A stretch of 64,000 nt of DNA from Vibrio tapetis subsp. tapetis (GCF_900233005.1 NZ_LT960611.1:2480001-2544000), one strand, 5' to 3'; shown: positions 10,453 through 20,429, numbered from the stretch's first letter. Made by a program: numbers and translations. The notes: a model not told the origin generated them from the letters alone.

Positions 10453-10481
10453 TTGTCTCTCGGCCAGAGAAATTCTATATT
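10453..10481 (+). promoter_or_regulatory. Promoter of gcvB
   Basis: TTGTCT (-35) and TATATT (-10) are separated by 17 bp, with the predicted start about 7 bp downstream at 10488. It lies in the gcvA-gcvB divergent region where GcvA would bind. Confidence 0.7.
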
Positions 10482-10487
10482 TCACCC

Positions 10488-10693
10488 CGCAGCAGTTAAC
10501 CTGAACGGCTTGATTATCCCTGATGATCAATTGGTTAATTTGTTGCGATGTTGTGTTTGCATTAACTCGAAATTCGAGTTGGTAGATTCGTCTGCCACCA
10601 TGCCTTAGGTTTAACCTACCTGTGGCATACTTCCTGTATTTTTTTTGACCTGTCAGTCAAATTTTAACACCGCCTTCATGGCGGTGTTTTTTT
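10488..10693 (+). ncRNA. gcvB: GcvB small regulatory RNA
   Basis: A 206-nt unit divergent from gcvA, the size of enterobacterial GcvB. It has the G/U-rich seed region (GTTGCGATGTTGTGTTTGCA), the later ACTTCCTGTATT block also present in E. coli GcvB, and a terminator stem ACACCGCC/GGCGGTGT like the ACCGCC/GGCGGT end of the E. coli RNA. GcvB is an Hfq-dependent sRNA that represses many amino-acid and peptide transporter mRNAs through the G/U-rich region. The 5' end is inferred from the promoter, the 3' end from the terminator. Confidence 0.9.
10666..10693 (+). terminator. GcvB terminator
   Basis: AACACCGCC, loop TTCAT, GGCGGTGTT and a T-run. This is the 3' end of the sRNA and a likely Hfq-binding tail. 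Confidence 0.9.
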
Positions 10694-10798
10694 ATGGGTG
10701 AAAGAAAGGCGGAAGCGAATTATTGATGTAAATAACAGGCGCAGAGTTTGATAAGACCGCTAGGGATTGACGCCTAAACAAGAATTAGCCGTTTAGAG

Positions 10799-11257
10799 TT
10801 AGTATCTGGCAAGATCTATGGGATTACGTTCGCTAGTTTTGCTGCGTTGCGCGCGAGCTTGACGGCGTTTTACGCGAGCACGATCCCTCGCTTTAGGGTC
10901 AGCTCCATACCGGTTGGTACCTTTCTCACTGTCTAAAAAAGTAAATACAAAAAGTACAAAGGCTGAAATAGCCGTGAAGAGCAGCCCGATAATCACAGCA
11001 TCGGTAGCAAGCATACCACCAGAAACCACCAATAGTCCCACCCAACCACCAGAATAGCCAACATCGTGTAAACGACGAACGATAAGAGCAAGCAAAGGAA
11101 TGACGGTCAGACAACCGTAAATAAATAACACAGGCGGTACGACCGCCATCACACACATCACTATTATGTTTACGAGTGTAAACACCCAATAGTCTCGTCG
11201 TCGACATCGGCCTGAAAAGTTAAAACCGTTTTTCCAAAAATCTATATATTCATTCAT
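10799..11257 (-). CDS. DUF805 inner-membrane protein
   Basis: A 152-residue protein beginning MNEYIDFWKNGFNFSGRCRR, the typical DUF805 opening, then three or four hydrophobic segments with the family motif LIVRRLHDVGYSGGW and a strongly basic tail (ARVKRRQARAQRSK). DUF805 proteins are inner-membrane proteins of unknown function. The frame extends 36 codons upstream without family character, so I use the internal ATG. The group II intron ends 173 bp upstream of it, so its native promoter region may have been separated from older flanking DNA. Confidence 0.85.
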   Translation of the reverse strand: MNEYIDFWKNGFNFSGRCRRRDYWVFTLVNIIVMCVMAVVPPVLFIYGCLTVIPLLALIVRRLHDVGYSGGWVGLLVVSGGMLATDAVIIGLLFTAISAFVLFVFTFLDSEKGTNRYGADPKARDRARVKRRQARAQRSKTSERNPIDLARY

Positions 11258-11464
11258 TACAAACCCATCACTTACTGTTTTGAATAGTTCGCCACAATGA
11301 CGAACAAACATAGGGTATGGCGTTTGATAAATAATACTATGACAACAGCGCCCCATACGAAACACATCACATAAAACCAGACTTTAGTATGAGATTCCGA
11401 ATGTTATTGCTTCCATCGGGATACATCGAGTAGGGTGAGGCGTCTCCGCCTCATCCCTCTCACA

Positions 11465-11495
11465 GAACCGTACGTACGGACCTCGTATACGGCTC
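11465..11495 (-). ncRNA. Group II intron domain V
   Basis: A hairpin with paired ends GAGCCGTA and TACGGTTC, the catalytic core of the ribozyme. The reverse-transcriptase stop codon overlaps its first bases. Confidence 0.88.
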
Positions 11496-12777
11496 ATGCA
11501 CATTTCCATTCAGCATAATGGCTGAACACATATCCTGTCCTAACGTGTTCAAGATTCACTAATCCAAGGTCGTTAAACCATTGATTTGGCATCGAGTAAC
11601 TGGCTAATGGACTCGCAGCATTTCTCCAACTATCCATACAGATATACCTGAATGACCCTTCGTAACCTAGCTGTCTTAGCCTGCGGTGGAGTCGGGTCGG
11701 TTTTTTCCATAATCGTAATTGGACGCTGCGAAGTCTTCGCCTTAACCACGCGGCCAGTTTCTTAAACTCCCTGTTGGCATTCGCTATTCGAAAGTACTGG
11801 CTGAACCCTCTCAGAAGTGGATTCAGTTGTTTAATGACTTCTAACAATGGCTTACCGCCATTGCGTCTTGTCACTCGCTTCAACTTTCCTTTGAACGTCG
11901 ACATTTTCTTTGGCTGAATACGGCTATAATGGCTACCGATTTCTATTCCAAGGAATTTCACACCTTCGCCGCTGTGCGCTATGTGTGATTTGGTTTCGTT
12001 CACCGTTAACTTGAGCTGTTTTTCCAGGACCTTCGTTGCCTGTACTTGCGCATTTTCTGCACCTTTACGGCTGCGACAGAAGATCAGTATGTCGTCGGCA
12101 TAACGGACTATTCGATGTCCTCGCTTTCGCATCTCTTGATCAAACGCATCCAGATAGATGTTCGCTATCAGTGGGCTTATTACTCCACCTTGCGGACTAC
12201 CTATCTCGGTATGCTGCCACTCTCCATCAACCATTACGCCACTTTTCAGGAACTGTTTGATGAGCTCCAGTACGCTACTGTCTGTGACTCGTTTCTTAAT
12301 GCTTTTTAGAATAAGCTCATGATCGAGCTTATCGAAGCACTTCGATAAGTCCATATCTACGACGTGTTGCATTCCGTATCGACGGATGAACATCGTCGCT
12401 TTGTTTATAGCATCGTGACAACTTCGATTCGGTCTATACCCAAAGCTGGATGGGTGAAACTGCTCTTCGAAGATTGGGGTTAATAGATCATTTAGAGCTT
12501 GTTGGACAACTCTATCCCGTACTGTTGGGATCCCAAGTAATCGCACCCCACCATCATCTTTCGGTATTTCTACCCGTCTGACGGGTTGAGGGGTGTATCG
12601 CTTGGTTTTGAGTTCCAGAAGAAGTTGATCTAGGTTATCACTCAGATTTTGGGCGTAGTCGCTTAGGCTCTGCCTATCTATTCCGGCCGCGCCTTTCGCT
12701 TTCCACACTTTTTTAAATCCTTTATAGAGTCGCTCTTTGTGGAGCAAGTGACCATATAAACTGTAGTAAACTCTCAA
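11494..12777 (-). CDS. ltrA: Group II intron reverse transcriptase/maturase
   Basis: A 427-residue intron-encoded protein. RT blocks are complete: GAAGIDRQS, IPKDDGGVRLLGIPTVRDRVVQ, FHPSSFGYRPNRSCHDAI, VDMDLSKCFDKLDHE, GSPQGGVISPLIANIYLD and the catalytic VRYADDILIF, followed by the maturase domain X (LLEVIKQLNPLLRGFSQYF). No HNH endonuclease domain follows, so mobility would rely on nicks or single-stranded targets. The start is a TTG with a good AAGGA upstream. No stop or frameshift is seen, so the protein may be active. Confidence 0.95.
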   Translation of the reverse strand: MRVYYSLYGHLLHKERLYKGFKKVWKAKGAAGIDRQSLSDYAQNLSDNLDQLLLELKTKRYTPQPVRRVEIPKDDGGVRLLGIPTVRDRVVQQALNDLLTPIFEEQFHPSSFGYRPNRSCHDAINKATMFIRRYGMQHVVDMDLSKCFDKLDHELILKSIKKRVTDSSVLELIKQFLKSGVMVDGEWQHTEIGSPQGGVISPLIANIYLDAFDQEMRKRGHRIVRYADDILIFCRSRKGAENAQVQATKVLEKQLKLTVNETKSHIAHSGEGVKFLGIEIGSHYSRIQPKKMSTFKGKLKRVTRRNGGKPLLEVIKQLNPLLRGFSQYFRIANANREFKKLAAWLRRRLRSVQLRLWKKPTRLHRRLRQLGYEGSFRYICMDSWRNAASPLASYSMPNQWFNDLGLVNLEHVRTGYVFSHYAEWKCA

Positions 12778-13515
12778 CTTTTTCCTTTAGATTGTGTGCC
12801 GTGTGGGGACAAATGCTCTCTCACAGTGTTGGTGTATTTCACTCCACTCTCTAGCCTTCTAGCTCAATGGCAATTTACTAGAGTGAGTCAGAGTTACTCC
12901 CTTGTACGGTTTCTCGCTTCAGTGCTTTGCTTTCACAAAGACCGAGACGGAATACCTCGATAGCTAATCAACTTGTATACCACTGAAAAAAAAACATCTG
13001 CTCATCACAGACTTAAAATGTACTTCATCCCTTCGCAACACCAGATTGCTTTTGGCAAAATGTTGTCCCATCAGACGTGTTACTGATGGTCAGCTCAGTT
13101 TTATCCTCCACACCATTACTGGGCTTCACCGGCCGAGCTTTACTCACTACTAAGGATTCATCTGCCACCTCGCACCAACATAGATCTTGGCTCTCGCCGT
13201 GAGTTTATGCTTCCGACGTTTGCTCGGATGTGGTGTCAGGCTTCCCCAGTTACTGCACTGGCTCCCTGTTAACAATGCCACCCTCAAGCACAATCTAGGT
13301 CTGATTGAGTATCGGGCTTCACGCTATTTTGCACGCTTACCCACCTAAATTGCCGAATCAGGTTCACTTTCGTTGTGTACTGTTAACTTCCTATCGCTTC
13401 CTTCAAACCCTGCCGTTGGCCAGCAACGCCCTTGCGATTCGGATTATCTTCCCCTCAATCAGGGTGATTTAGGCTTCTTTCAGCCTAATGGGTTTGCCAG
13501 CTTCGCTGGGCAAAC

Positions 13516-13545
13516 AAAAAAACCGCCCGTCTTTACGACGAGCGG
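13516..13545 (-). terminator. Terminator of thiI
   Basis: On the minus strand: CCGCTCGTC, loop GTAAA, GACGGGCGG and seven T. The group II intron begins at the next base. Confidence 0.88.
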
Positions 13546-13595
13546 CTTTCATTCTAGAGCCTTTAGCGCAGAGGCCTATCGCCTGTAACCTGCTC

Positions 13596-15044
13596 TTAAG
13601 GTCTGTAAACCTTCACGTTGCTGTAACCTTGCTCTTGCAAGTACAACGCCTGTAAACGGCTCATAACACCACGGTCACAGTAAAGTAAGTAGCTCTTAGA
13701 TTGATCCAAGTCGCCAAACTTTGTCGCAAGCTTAAAGAAAGGAATGTGAGCAATTTCTACTCCATCAATTTCAAGCGGATTCGCTTCTTCTTCTTCCGAA
13801 CTACGAATGTCCAGAACAACCGCATGTTGCTCTACAGCATCAACTTGTTCAACTTCAGGCGCTTGCTCTTTGCTTTCTTTTTCGATGTCACGAATGTCCA
13901 TCACGCGGGCATTTTCAACCACTTGATCGAGTATCGCAAAATCAAAGTTTTCTTCTTCTGCTTCAAGTTTCGCTTTTACTGCTTTAACCGTTGGCTTACG
14001 TGAAATCACACCACAGTATTCAGGCATGATTTTCGCGAAGTCTTCAGTCCCAATTTCACGAGATAAGTCGATGATGTCTTCTTTATCCCAGTTAATCAGT
14101 GGACGAAGGATTAAGGTATCCGTTACTCGGTCGATATGACGTAGATTGGTCAGCGTTTGGCTCGATACTTGACCCAATGCCTCACCAGTCACTAGCGCTT
14201 GAATGCCAAACTTTTCAGCAATCATGCCACCAGCACGCATAAACATACGCTTAAGAATCACGCCCATTTGGCCGTCTTCTACTTTTTCTAAGATCTCTGC
14301 TACAACTGGCTCAAAGTCCACCGAGATGAATTTCACTTTTGCAGAAGAACCGTATTTGTTCCATAGGTAGTGAGAAACTTGCTTCACGCCAATTTCGTGC
14401 GCAGGACCACCTAAGTTAAAGAAACAGTAATGCGTTTTTGAACCACGCTTGATGTGTAAGTAGCTAGACACACCAGAATCAAAGCCACCAGAGATCAAGC
14501 TAAGTACGTCTTCTTGAGTACCAAGAGGGAAGCCGCCCAAACCTTTGTGGCGAGCAATCACTTGATTCAGTTTATCGTTCGCGATTTCAATATTAACCGT
14601 TACTTCAGGGCGGTTTAATTTAACACGAGCAGTTTCTACTGCTTGGTTTAAGCCACCACCAACATAACGCTCTAATTCAATAGAAGAAAAATCGTGCTTA
14701 CCACGACGCTTTGCACGAACGACAAAAGTTTTGTCAACGATGCGATCACGGCTTAATTCAAGCACTTGCTCGTAGATATCATGCATATCTTTAAAGTCAG
14801 ACTGCTTCACTTCCAACGAGTGATGGATACCTGAAGTTTGCTTTAAAATTGCCAATACCTGATCAAAATACTCGTCACTTTCAGAAGTCACTTCAATGTG
14901 ATCACGACGGTTAAATACCGCTACATTTTCAGTATGCTTTTGAATAATAATACGAATATTACATTCTAGAATTCGAGTGAAGCGTTTACGAACAGATTCA
15001 CTTTTAACGAAAATCTCTGGATGGGGTTTAACAATAAACTTCAT
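13596..15044 (-). CDS. thiI: tRNA 4-thiouridine synthase ThiI with rhodanese domain
   Basis: A 482-residue protein with the full E. coli-type layout: ferredoxin-like and THUMP domains (about 1-165), a PP-loop ATPase with [11 protein letters not shown], and a C-terminal rhodanese domain with the sulfur-carrying Cys in [13 protein letters not shown] second Cys in [11 protein letters not shown] fits the partner cysteine. It transfers sulfur from IscS to U8 of tRNA and feeds thiazole synthesis for thiamine. Its neighbours match other vibrios, where thiI sits near dxs-ispA-xseB and pomAB. Confidence 0.97.
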   Translation of the reverse strand: MKFIVKPHPEIFVKSESVRKRFTRILECNIRIIIQKHTENVAVFNRRDHIEVTSESDEYFDQVLAILKQTSGIHHSLEVKQSDFKDMHDIYEQVLELSRDRIVDKTFVVRAKRRGKHDFSSIELERYVGGGLNQAVETARVKLNRPEVTVNIEIANDKLNQVIARHKGLGGFPLGTQEDVLSLISGGFDSGVSSYLHIKRGSKTHYCFFNLGGPAHEIGVKQVSHYLWNKYGSSAKVKFISVDFEPVVAEILEKVEDGQMGVILKRMFMRAGGMIAEKFGIQALVTGEALGQVSSQTLTNLRHIDRVTDTLILRPLINWDKEDIIDLSREIGTEDFAKIMPEYCGVISRKPTVKAVKAKLEAEEENFDFAILDQVVENARVMDIRDIEKESKEQAPEVEQVDAVEQHAVVLDIRSSEEEEANPLEIDGVEIAHIPFFKLATKFGDLDQSKSYLLYCDRGVMSRLQALYLQEQGYSNVKVYRP

Positions 15045-15124
15045 AGTTCTTCTTCACTATATCGAAAATGGTATTGCCATCTGGCAATTCTAAGGCGCAG
15101 AATTATACACGAGCTATTAAGAAT

Positions 15125-15150
15125 AAAAAAGGCGAGCTATTACGCTCGCC
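15125..15150 (-). terminator. Terminator of pomAB
   Basis: On the minus strand: GGCGAGC, loop GTAATA, GCTCGCC and six T, 32 bp past the pomB stop. Confidence 0.85.
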
Positions 15151-15181
15151 TCTATTCATTACTGCTGATCGCTAAAAAGCG

Positions 15182-16138
15182 TTACTGCTGAGCCGACACT
15201 TCATCACTATAGTGCGGCTTGCCTTGCATAATATTGATTTCTACGCGTCGGTTTTCCAGGCGACCTTCTAGAGTATCGTTACTCATCAACGGTTCCGTAT
15301 CAGCCATACCTCTTACTCGTAATCGGCTATGGTCAAACCCTTTCACGCGTTCCATTTCATGCGCAACAGAAACCGCTCGTTGTGCTGATAAGTCCCAGTT
15401 AGAACGATACAACTCTGATTCCAGCGGGTAGCTATCAGTATGGCCAGAAACTCGAATAATGCCCGGTACGTCTTTCACCAATTCAGCCACTTGTCTAACT
15501 AATGGCCTAAACTTAGGTTGTAAGAAAGCAGAACCATCAGGGAATGCGCCACGCTCACGAATACGAATGACGATCTGCTGGCCAAGGCTTTCAACTTCAA
15601 CCGCACCTTCATCCATTTCTCGCTCTAGCGCTTTTTTAATGCTCTCAACAATGGTTTCGATTTCTTCAGACTGAGATTCTGATTGCGATTCAGACTGTTG
15701 CTCCGACTGAACAGACTCGGTATTTTGATTCATTTGCGTTGAGGTCTCAGGGGATTGCCCACCGGTTTGTTTACCAGCATCGCGCTTAGTTCCGCCCGCT
15801 CTGTCTGAATCCCCTTCATGAAATTCCAGCGTCTGCTGAGTCATGTCGATAGTTTGCTGCATGATCACATCAATCGGTGTGGGCTCAGGTCTGCCCGGAC
15901 GAAATTCTTGAGCAATCACACTGGTGCCTTTTGGAATGTCTTTCACTTCCAATTGATTTTGCACACCAAATGCGAACTTCATCGAACCTGCGATTTGCTT
16001 AAATTTAAGCACATCCATTTCTGAAAACGATAGCAGTAATACGAAGAAACACATCAACAGTGACATCAAGTCCGCAAACGTACCCATCCAAGCCGGGAGG
16101 CCAGGTGGTGGGCATTCACACTTGTCTTCATCATCCAT
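15182..16138 (-). CDS. pomB: Sodium-driven flagellar motor stator PomB
   Basis: A 318-residue stator subunit. The single membrane helix (PAWMGTFADLMSLLMCFFVL) carries the essential ion-binding Asp at residue 23. Then come a plug/linker rich in Gln, Ser and Glu (EQQSESQSESQSEE) and an OmpA-type peptidoglycan-binding domain (VSGHTDSYPLES, RVRGMADTEP, NRRVEI). With PomA it conducts sodium to turn the polar flagellum. The gene starts 10 bp after pomA. The N-terminus CECPPPGLPAWMGTF is the vibrio type. Confidence 0.97.
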   Translation of the reverse strand: MDDEDKCECPPPGLPAWMGTFADLMSLLMCFFVLLLSFSEMDVLKFKQIAGSMKFAFGVQNQLEVKDIPKGTSVIAQEFRPGRPEPTPIDVIMQQTIDMTQQTLEFHEGDSDRAGGTKRDAGKQTGGQSPETSTQMNQNTESVQSEQQSESQSESQSEEIETIVESIKKALEREMDEGAVEVESLGQQIVIRIRERGAFPDGSAFLQPKFRPLVRQVAELVKDVPGIIRVSGHTDSYPLESELYRSNWDLSAQRAVSVAHEMERVKGFDHSRLRVRGMADTEPLMSNDTLEGRLENRRVEINIMQGKPHYSDEVSAQQ

Positions 16139-16148
16139 TTCTTAACCC

Positions 16149-16913
16149 CTATTCGCCGTCAACATCAATAGCACGCTTGCTTTCGCTTAGGTAGTTTTTC
16201 AAATAGCTGTCGATTACACGCGGGTTTTGACCATCTTGAATCGCTAACACCCCATCCATGATAAGGCGACGGTTTAAGGTTTCTTGCTCTTTACGTAAAT
16301 TCAGTTTGTCGGCAATGGGGAAAAACACCATGTTAGACAAAATAGCACCATACAAAGTAGTCAAAAGCGCAACGGCCATAGCTGGGCCAATGGATTTAGG
16401 GTCATCCATGTTAGAAAGCATGGCTACTAGCCCGACCAAAGTACCAATCATGCCCATTGCTGGTGCCACATCACCGTAAGCTTTATAGGTAGCGCTACCA
16501 AACTCGTGACGCTCATTAGTAAGTGCGATGTCTTTTTGTAAGGTCGCTTTTACTACGTCAGCATCATGACCATCAACGAGTAAATCAATGCCTTTTTGCA
16601 TGAAGGAATTGGTTATTTCCATTTCTTCTAGTGCAAGGAAACCGCCTTTACGGGCTGCATCAGCCATTTCCACAATTTTAGATATTAGGTCTTCGGGTTC
16701 ATCCGTTTTAAACATGAATGCTTTTACGGCTATTTTGGTCGCAGCAAAAAATTGCCCCATGGTAAATTTCATCAATACGACGAATGTAGAACCACCCACC
16801 ACGATCAATATAGACTGAATATCGATAAAGATACCGATACCACCACCTAAAACCATCGCCATAATTACGAAAGCAAATGCGCCAATTAAGCCTATTAACG
16901 TTGCTAAATCCAC
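16149..16913 (-). CDS. pomA: Sodium-driven flagellar motor stator PomA
   Basis: A 254-residue MotA/PomA protein with four membrane segments (residues about 5-25, 30-50, 150-170 and 180-205) and the cytoplasmic loop that contacts the rotor. Motifs include GDVAPAMGMIGTLVGLVAML and SIGPAMAVALLTTLYGAI. It forms the stator channel with PomB. The conserved sodium-type partner downstream and the near-consensus sigma-28 promoter upstream support a late class flagellar gene. Confidence 0.97.
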   Translation of the reverse strand: MDLATLIGLIGAFAFVIMAMVLGGGIGIFIDIQSILIVVGGSTFVVLMKFTMGQFFAATKIAVKAFMFKTDEPEDLISKIVEMADAARKGGFLALEEMEITNSFMQKGIDLLVDGHDADVVKATLQKDIALTNERHEFGSATYKAYGDVAPAMGMIGTLVGLVAMLSNMDDPKSIGPAMAVALLTTLYGAILSNMVFFPIADKLNLRKEQETLNRRLIMDGVLAIQDGQNPRVIDSYLKNYLSESKRAIDVDGE

Positions 16914-17257
16914 AAAGCACTCCTCATGCTATTTCGTTCTACTATGCACTCAATTCAGATTATCGGCAGAACAAGCTGAATATTTAGCGATTTTTCGCTT
17001 TCGACACAAATTCCACGTTCAATTAAACAGGATAGCAATCTATCCGTCGATTAGACATTCGTTTCATCGAAAAATCTGGTCTTTACATTCACTTATTGGC
17101 CTAAATGTCTCGTTCTTGTGGCTCGGCAAACATACACATTCTACCAATGACTATAAAAGCTGATATACTGCGCCCTTGTTAAAATTTGTACCCAGACATT
17201 TGACCCTATATTTAGCTTAGGGTAACGTGCGGGCATTGTCCTAGAAGCAGAAATTAT
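16914..17257. other. Divergent intergenic region pomA/xseB
   Basis: 344 bp. The left third holds the sigma-28 promoter of pomAB. Nearer xseB is a TGATATACT (17161-17169) that could be an extended -10 for the xseB-ispA-dxs transcript, with no good -35. No ORF or RNA gene is evident. Confidence 0.6.
16960..16986 (-). promoter_or_regulatory. Sigma-28 (FliA) promoter of pomAB
   Basis: On the minus strand: TAAATATT, an 11-bp spacer and GCCGATAA. The -10 matches the flagellar sigma-28 consensus exactly and the spacer is the expected length. It lies 47 bp upstream of the pomA start. Confidence 0.88.
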
Positions 17258-17521
17258 ATGGCCAGTAAGAAACCTGAAAACATGTCTTTCGAAGGCGCTT
17301 TAGAAGAACTTGATGGAATCGTCGAGCAATTAGAAAGTGGTGACTTAGCCCTAGAAGATGCGCTGAAGAAATTCGAGCGTGGAATCATTCTAGCTCGCTC
17401 AGGACAAGAGAAATTATCTCAAGCAGAACAACGTGTTGCTATTTTAATGCAAGATGACGACCAAGCAGAGCTTACCCCTTTCGAAGTAAATTCTAAAAAA
17501 GAAACTGAGTCTGAAGAATAA
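17258..17521 (+). CDS. xseB: Exodeoxyribonuclease VII small subunit
   Basis: An 87-residue helical protein with the family core [20 protein letters not shown] and [20 protein letters not shown]. XseB binds XseA in several copies to form exonuclease VII, which degrades single-stranded DNA. It is the first gene of xseB-ispA-dxs; ispA begins three bases after its stop. Confidence 0.96.
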   Translation: MASKKPENMSFEGALEELDGIVEQLESGDLALEDALKKFERGIILARSGQEKLSQAEQRVAILMQDDDQAELTPFEVNSKKETESEE

Positions 17522-17524
17522 TCC

Positions 17525-18409
17525 ATGACAATGATTTTATCTGCGTATCAAGAGCGTAGTAGTGAGCAGCTCAACCTTTGGTTAGATACATTTCCACACC
17601 AGCAGCAAGCCTTAATTCAAGCAATGCGTTATGGCCTATTGTTAGGTGGAAAGCGAGCAAGACCTTATCTTGTGTACATCACGGGCCAAATGCTGGGTTG
17701 TGAGCTATCTGAACTCGACACGCCCGCCTCCGCGATTGAATGCGTTCACGCCTATTCCCTTATCCATGATGACTTACCCGCCATGGACGACGACGAATTG
17801 CGCCGTGGACAAGCCACTTGTCACATCGAGTTTGACGAAGCGACCGCCATTTTAACTGGCGATGCGCTGCAAACTTTGGCCTTCACTATCTTATCGGAAG
17901 GCCGTCTTAACCCGTCAGCTGAAGTCACCCGAATAAAAATGGTGCAAGCGCTAGCAAAAGCTTCTGGTGCTCAGGGGGTGTGCATGGGCCAATCTTTAGA
18001 TTTAGAAGCTGAGAATCGCGCTATCTCTCTTGAAGAGCTCGAAACGATCCATCTAAACAAAACCGCAGCATTAATCAAATGCTCGGTTCAGTTAGGCGCT
18101 TTGGCTGCGGGTGAAAAAGGCTTAGCTATTCTTCCGCAATTAAACAAATACGCTGACTTGATCGGTCTCGCTTTCCAAGTTCAAGATGACATTTTAGACA
18201 TCATTGGTGACACCGAAACGTTGGGTAAGCCACAAGGCTCAGACCAAGAACTCAACAAAAGCACTTATCCTTCATTGCTCGGATTAGACGGTGCGCAAAC
18301 AAAAGCACAAGAATTGTTAACTGAGGCACTTTGTGCATTAGAGGCAATCCCTTACAATACTCAGTTACTTGAAGAATTCGCCCGATACGTGGTCGAGCGC
18401 AACAACTAA
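17525..18409 (+). CDS. ispA: Farnesyl diphosphate synthase
   Basis: A 294-residue trans-prenyltransferase. It has both aspartate-rich motifs, LIHDDLPAMDDD (first, with the two-residue insertion typical of bacterial enzymes) and FQVQDDILD (second), plus GGKRARPYL and ECVHAYSLIHD. It condenses isopentenyl diphosphate with dimethylallyl and geranyl diphosphates to C15 farnesyl diphosphate, feeding quinone and undecaprenyl synthesis. It lies between xseB and dxs, the usual operon. A second ATG at 17531 is an alternative start. Confidence 0.96.
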   Translation: MTMILSAYQERSSEQLNLWLDTFPHQQQALIQAMRYGLLLGGKRARPYLVYITGQMLGCELSELDTPASAIECVHAYSLIHDDLPAMDDDELRRGQATCHIEFDEATAILTGDALQTLAFTILSEGRLNPSAEVTRIKMVQALAKASGAQGVCMGQSLDLEAENRAISLEELETIHLNKTAALIKCSVQLGALAAGEKGLAILPQLNKYADLIGLAFQVQDDILDIIGDTETLGKPQGSDQELNKSTYPSLLGLDGAQTKAQELLTEALCALEAIPYNTQLLEEFARYVVERNN

Positions 18410-18432
18410 CACGATTATAAGCGCTGATAATT

Positions 18433-20316
18433 ATGACTCTTGATATCTCAAAATATCCAACATTAGCACTGGCCAATACGCCCGATGAGCTACGTTTACT
18501 CCCTAAAGAGAGCTTATCCACTCTTTGTGAAGAACTGCGTACCTATCTACTAAATTCAGTAAGTCAGTCAAGTGGCCACCTAGCATCAGGCCTAGGTACG
18601 GTTGAATTGACGGTCGCACTGCACTACGTGTACAACACGCCTTTTGATCAGTTGATTTGGGATGTGGGTCACCAAGCCTACCCGCACAAAATATTAACGG
18701 GTCGCCGAGAGAAAATGTCGACTATTCGTCAAAAAGACGGGTTGCACCCTTTTCCATGGCGAAAAGAAAGTGAATACGATGTATTGTCGGTCGGCCATTC
18801 TTCAACTTCTATAAGTGCGGCGTTAGGTTTAGCGATTTCAGCGCAAAAAGAAGACCGTGATCGTAAAGTTGTTAGCGTAATTGGTGACGGCGCGATTACT
18901 GCCGGTATGGCGTTTGAAGCCATGAACCACGCAGGTGCTGTCCACACCGATATGCTCGTTATCTTGAACGACAATGAGATGTCTATTTCAGAAAACGTTG
19001 GCGCCCTAAGTAATCATTTGGCACAAGTGCTTTCCGGTAACCTTTACACATCAATTCGTGAAGGTGGTAAGAAAGTACTGTCAGGGTTACCGCCAATTAA
19101 AGAGCTGGTAAGAAGAACCGAAGAGCATTTAAAAGGTATGGTGGTTCCAGGCACTTTGTTTGAAGAGCTTGGTTTTAACTATATTGGCCCTGTTGATGGT
19201 CACGACGTAAACGAATTGATCAAAACGCTGAAAAATATGCGTGGACTAAAAGGCCCTCAATTCCTTCATATCATGACCAAAAAAGGCAAAGGTTACGAGC
19301 CAGCCGAAAAAGATCCAATTGGTTACCATGGTGTACCAAAATTCGACCCAACTCATACAAGCTTGCCAAAAAGCAGTGGAAGCAAACCCACTTTCTCGAA
19401 AATTTTCGGTGACTTCCTATGCGATATGGCCGCTCAAGATCCAAAACTCATGGCGATTACACCTGCCATGCGTGAAGGATCTGGCATGGTACGCTTTTCA
19501 AAAGAATATCCAGAGCAGTATTTTGATGTTGCTATCGCTGAACAACACGCCGTCACTCTTGCTACAGGCATGGCGATTGCTGGCGATAAACCGATTGTAG
19601 CGATTTATTCAACATTCCTACAGCGTGGCTACGATCAATTGATCCACGATGTTGCCATCATGGATTTACCCGTGATGTTTGCTATAGACCGCGCCGGTTT
19701 GGTTGGTGCAGACGGTCAAACACACCAAGGGGCATTTGATCTTAGTTTCATGCGCTGCATTCCAAACATGGTTATCATGGCGCCGAGTGACGAAAATGAA
19801 TGTCGCCAAATGCTCTATACTGGGCATCAACATACCGGCCCGAGCGCCGTTCGTTATCCTCGTGGTAACGGTATGGGCACCACCATCGAGTCTGAGTTTA
19901 CCGCTCTAGAGATCGGCAAAGGTCGTATGATGCGTGAAAGTAGTGCCAAGCAAGATGGTAATAAAGTCGCTATCTTGAACTTTGGTACTTTCCTGCCAAG
20001 TGCACTGGAAGCCGCCGAACAACTTGATGCTACGGTTGCGGATATGCGCTTTGTGAAGCCACTGGATGAAGAACTTATTCGAGAGCTAGTTGCTGAGCAT
20101 GATGTATTGGTAACGCTTGAAGAAAATGCGATTGCTGGAGGCGCTGGCGCTGGGGTTCTTGAGTTTTTGATGCAAGAGAAACGACTGAAGCCAGTACTCA
20201 ACCTTGGTTTACCTGACAAGTTTGTCGCCCAAGGTACCCAAGAAGAAATGCACGCGGAACTTGGTTTAGACTCTGTTGGTATTGAAAAATCGATTCATAC
20301 TTATCTAGCAAAATAA
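18433..20316 (+). CDS. dxs: 1-deoxy-D-xylulose-5-phosphate synthase
   Basis: A 627-residue thiamine-diphosphate enzyme that condenses pyruvate and glyceraldehyde 3-phosphate in the first step of the methylerythritol phosphate pathway. It has the cofactor motif [18 protein letters not shown], the N-terminal [14 protein letters not shown], the transketolase-type middle domain [18 protein letters not shown] and a C-terminal domain. It shares an operon with ispA, which uses the pathway's products. Confidence 0.98.
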   Translation: MTLDISKYPTLALANTPDELRLLPKESLSTLCEELRTYLLNSVSQSSGHLASGLGTVELTVALHYVYNTPFDQLIWDVGHQAYPHKILTGRREKMSTIRQKDGLHPFPWRKESEYDVLSVGHSSTSISAALGLAISAQKEDRDRKVVSVIGDGAITAGMAFEAMNHAGAVHTDMLVILNDNEMSISENVGALSNHLAQVLSGNLYTSIREGGKKVLSGLPPIKELVRRTEEHLKGMVVPGTLFEELGFNYIGPVDGHDVNELIKTLKNMRGLKGPQFLHIMTKKGKGYEPAEKDPIGYHGVPKFDPTHTSLPKSSGSKPTFSKIFGDFLCDMAAQDPKLMAITPAMREGSGMVRFSKEYPEQYFDVAIAEQHAVTLATGMAIAGDKPIVAIYSTFLQRGYDQLIHDVAIMDLPVMFAIDRAGLVGADGQTHQGAFDLSFMRCIPNMVIMAPSDENECRQMLYTGHQHTGPSAVRYPRGNGMGTTIESEFTALEIGKGRMMRESSAKQDGNKVAILNFGTFLPSALEAAEQLDATVADMRFVKPLDEELIRELVAEHDVLVTLEENAIAGGAGAGVLEFLMQEKRLKPVLNLGLPDKFVAQGTQEEMHAELGLDSVGIEKSIHTYLAK

Positions 20317-20331
20317 CGATACCCCAAATAC

Positions 20332-20357
20332 AAAAAAGCACCGAAAGGTGCTTTTTT
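20332..20357. terminator. Bidirectional terminator between dxs and pgpA
   Basis: AAAAAAGCACC, loop GAAA, GGTGCTTTTTT. It is symmetric and lies between convergent genes; it clearly ends dxs. Confidence 0.88.
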
Positions 20358-20429
20358 ATTAAGTGCAAGAAGCGAAGTGCTAGGCTCTTAAACCGCACTA
20401 CTTAGCTTTTAGTACTTCGCCTTTAGCGC

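Larger units (their letters stand above)
11430..13515 (-). mobile_element. Group II intron with reverse transcriptase
   Basis: About 2,086 nt on the minus strand. The 3' part has a classic domain V (11465-11495: GAGCCGTA...TACGGTTC) and a domain VI hairpin (GAGGCG/CGCCTC) with a candidate branch-point A seven bases from the inferred end ...CCCTAC at 11430. The 5' end is inferred as GTTTG at 13515, directly after the seven T of the thiI terminator, leaving about 740 nt of structured RNA before the ORF, a normal size for domains I-III. GTTTG departs from the usual GTGYG, so this boundary is the less certain one. Position behind a terminator is typical of class C introns. Confidence 0.85.

Noticed and set aside
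11258..11365. Upstream start for the DUF805 protein
   Set aside because: The added 36 residues are not family-like and MNEYIDFW is the conserved opening.
13373..13588. 71-codon plus-strand ORF upstream of the thiI end
   Set aside because: It lies across the 5' part of the group II intron and the thiI terminator and is explained by intron RNA sequence.
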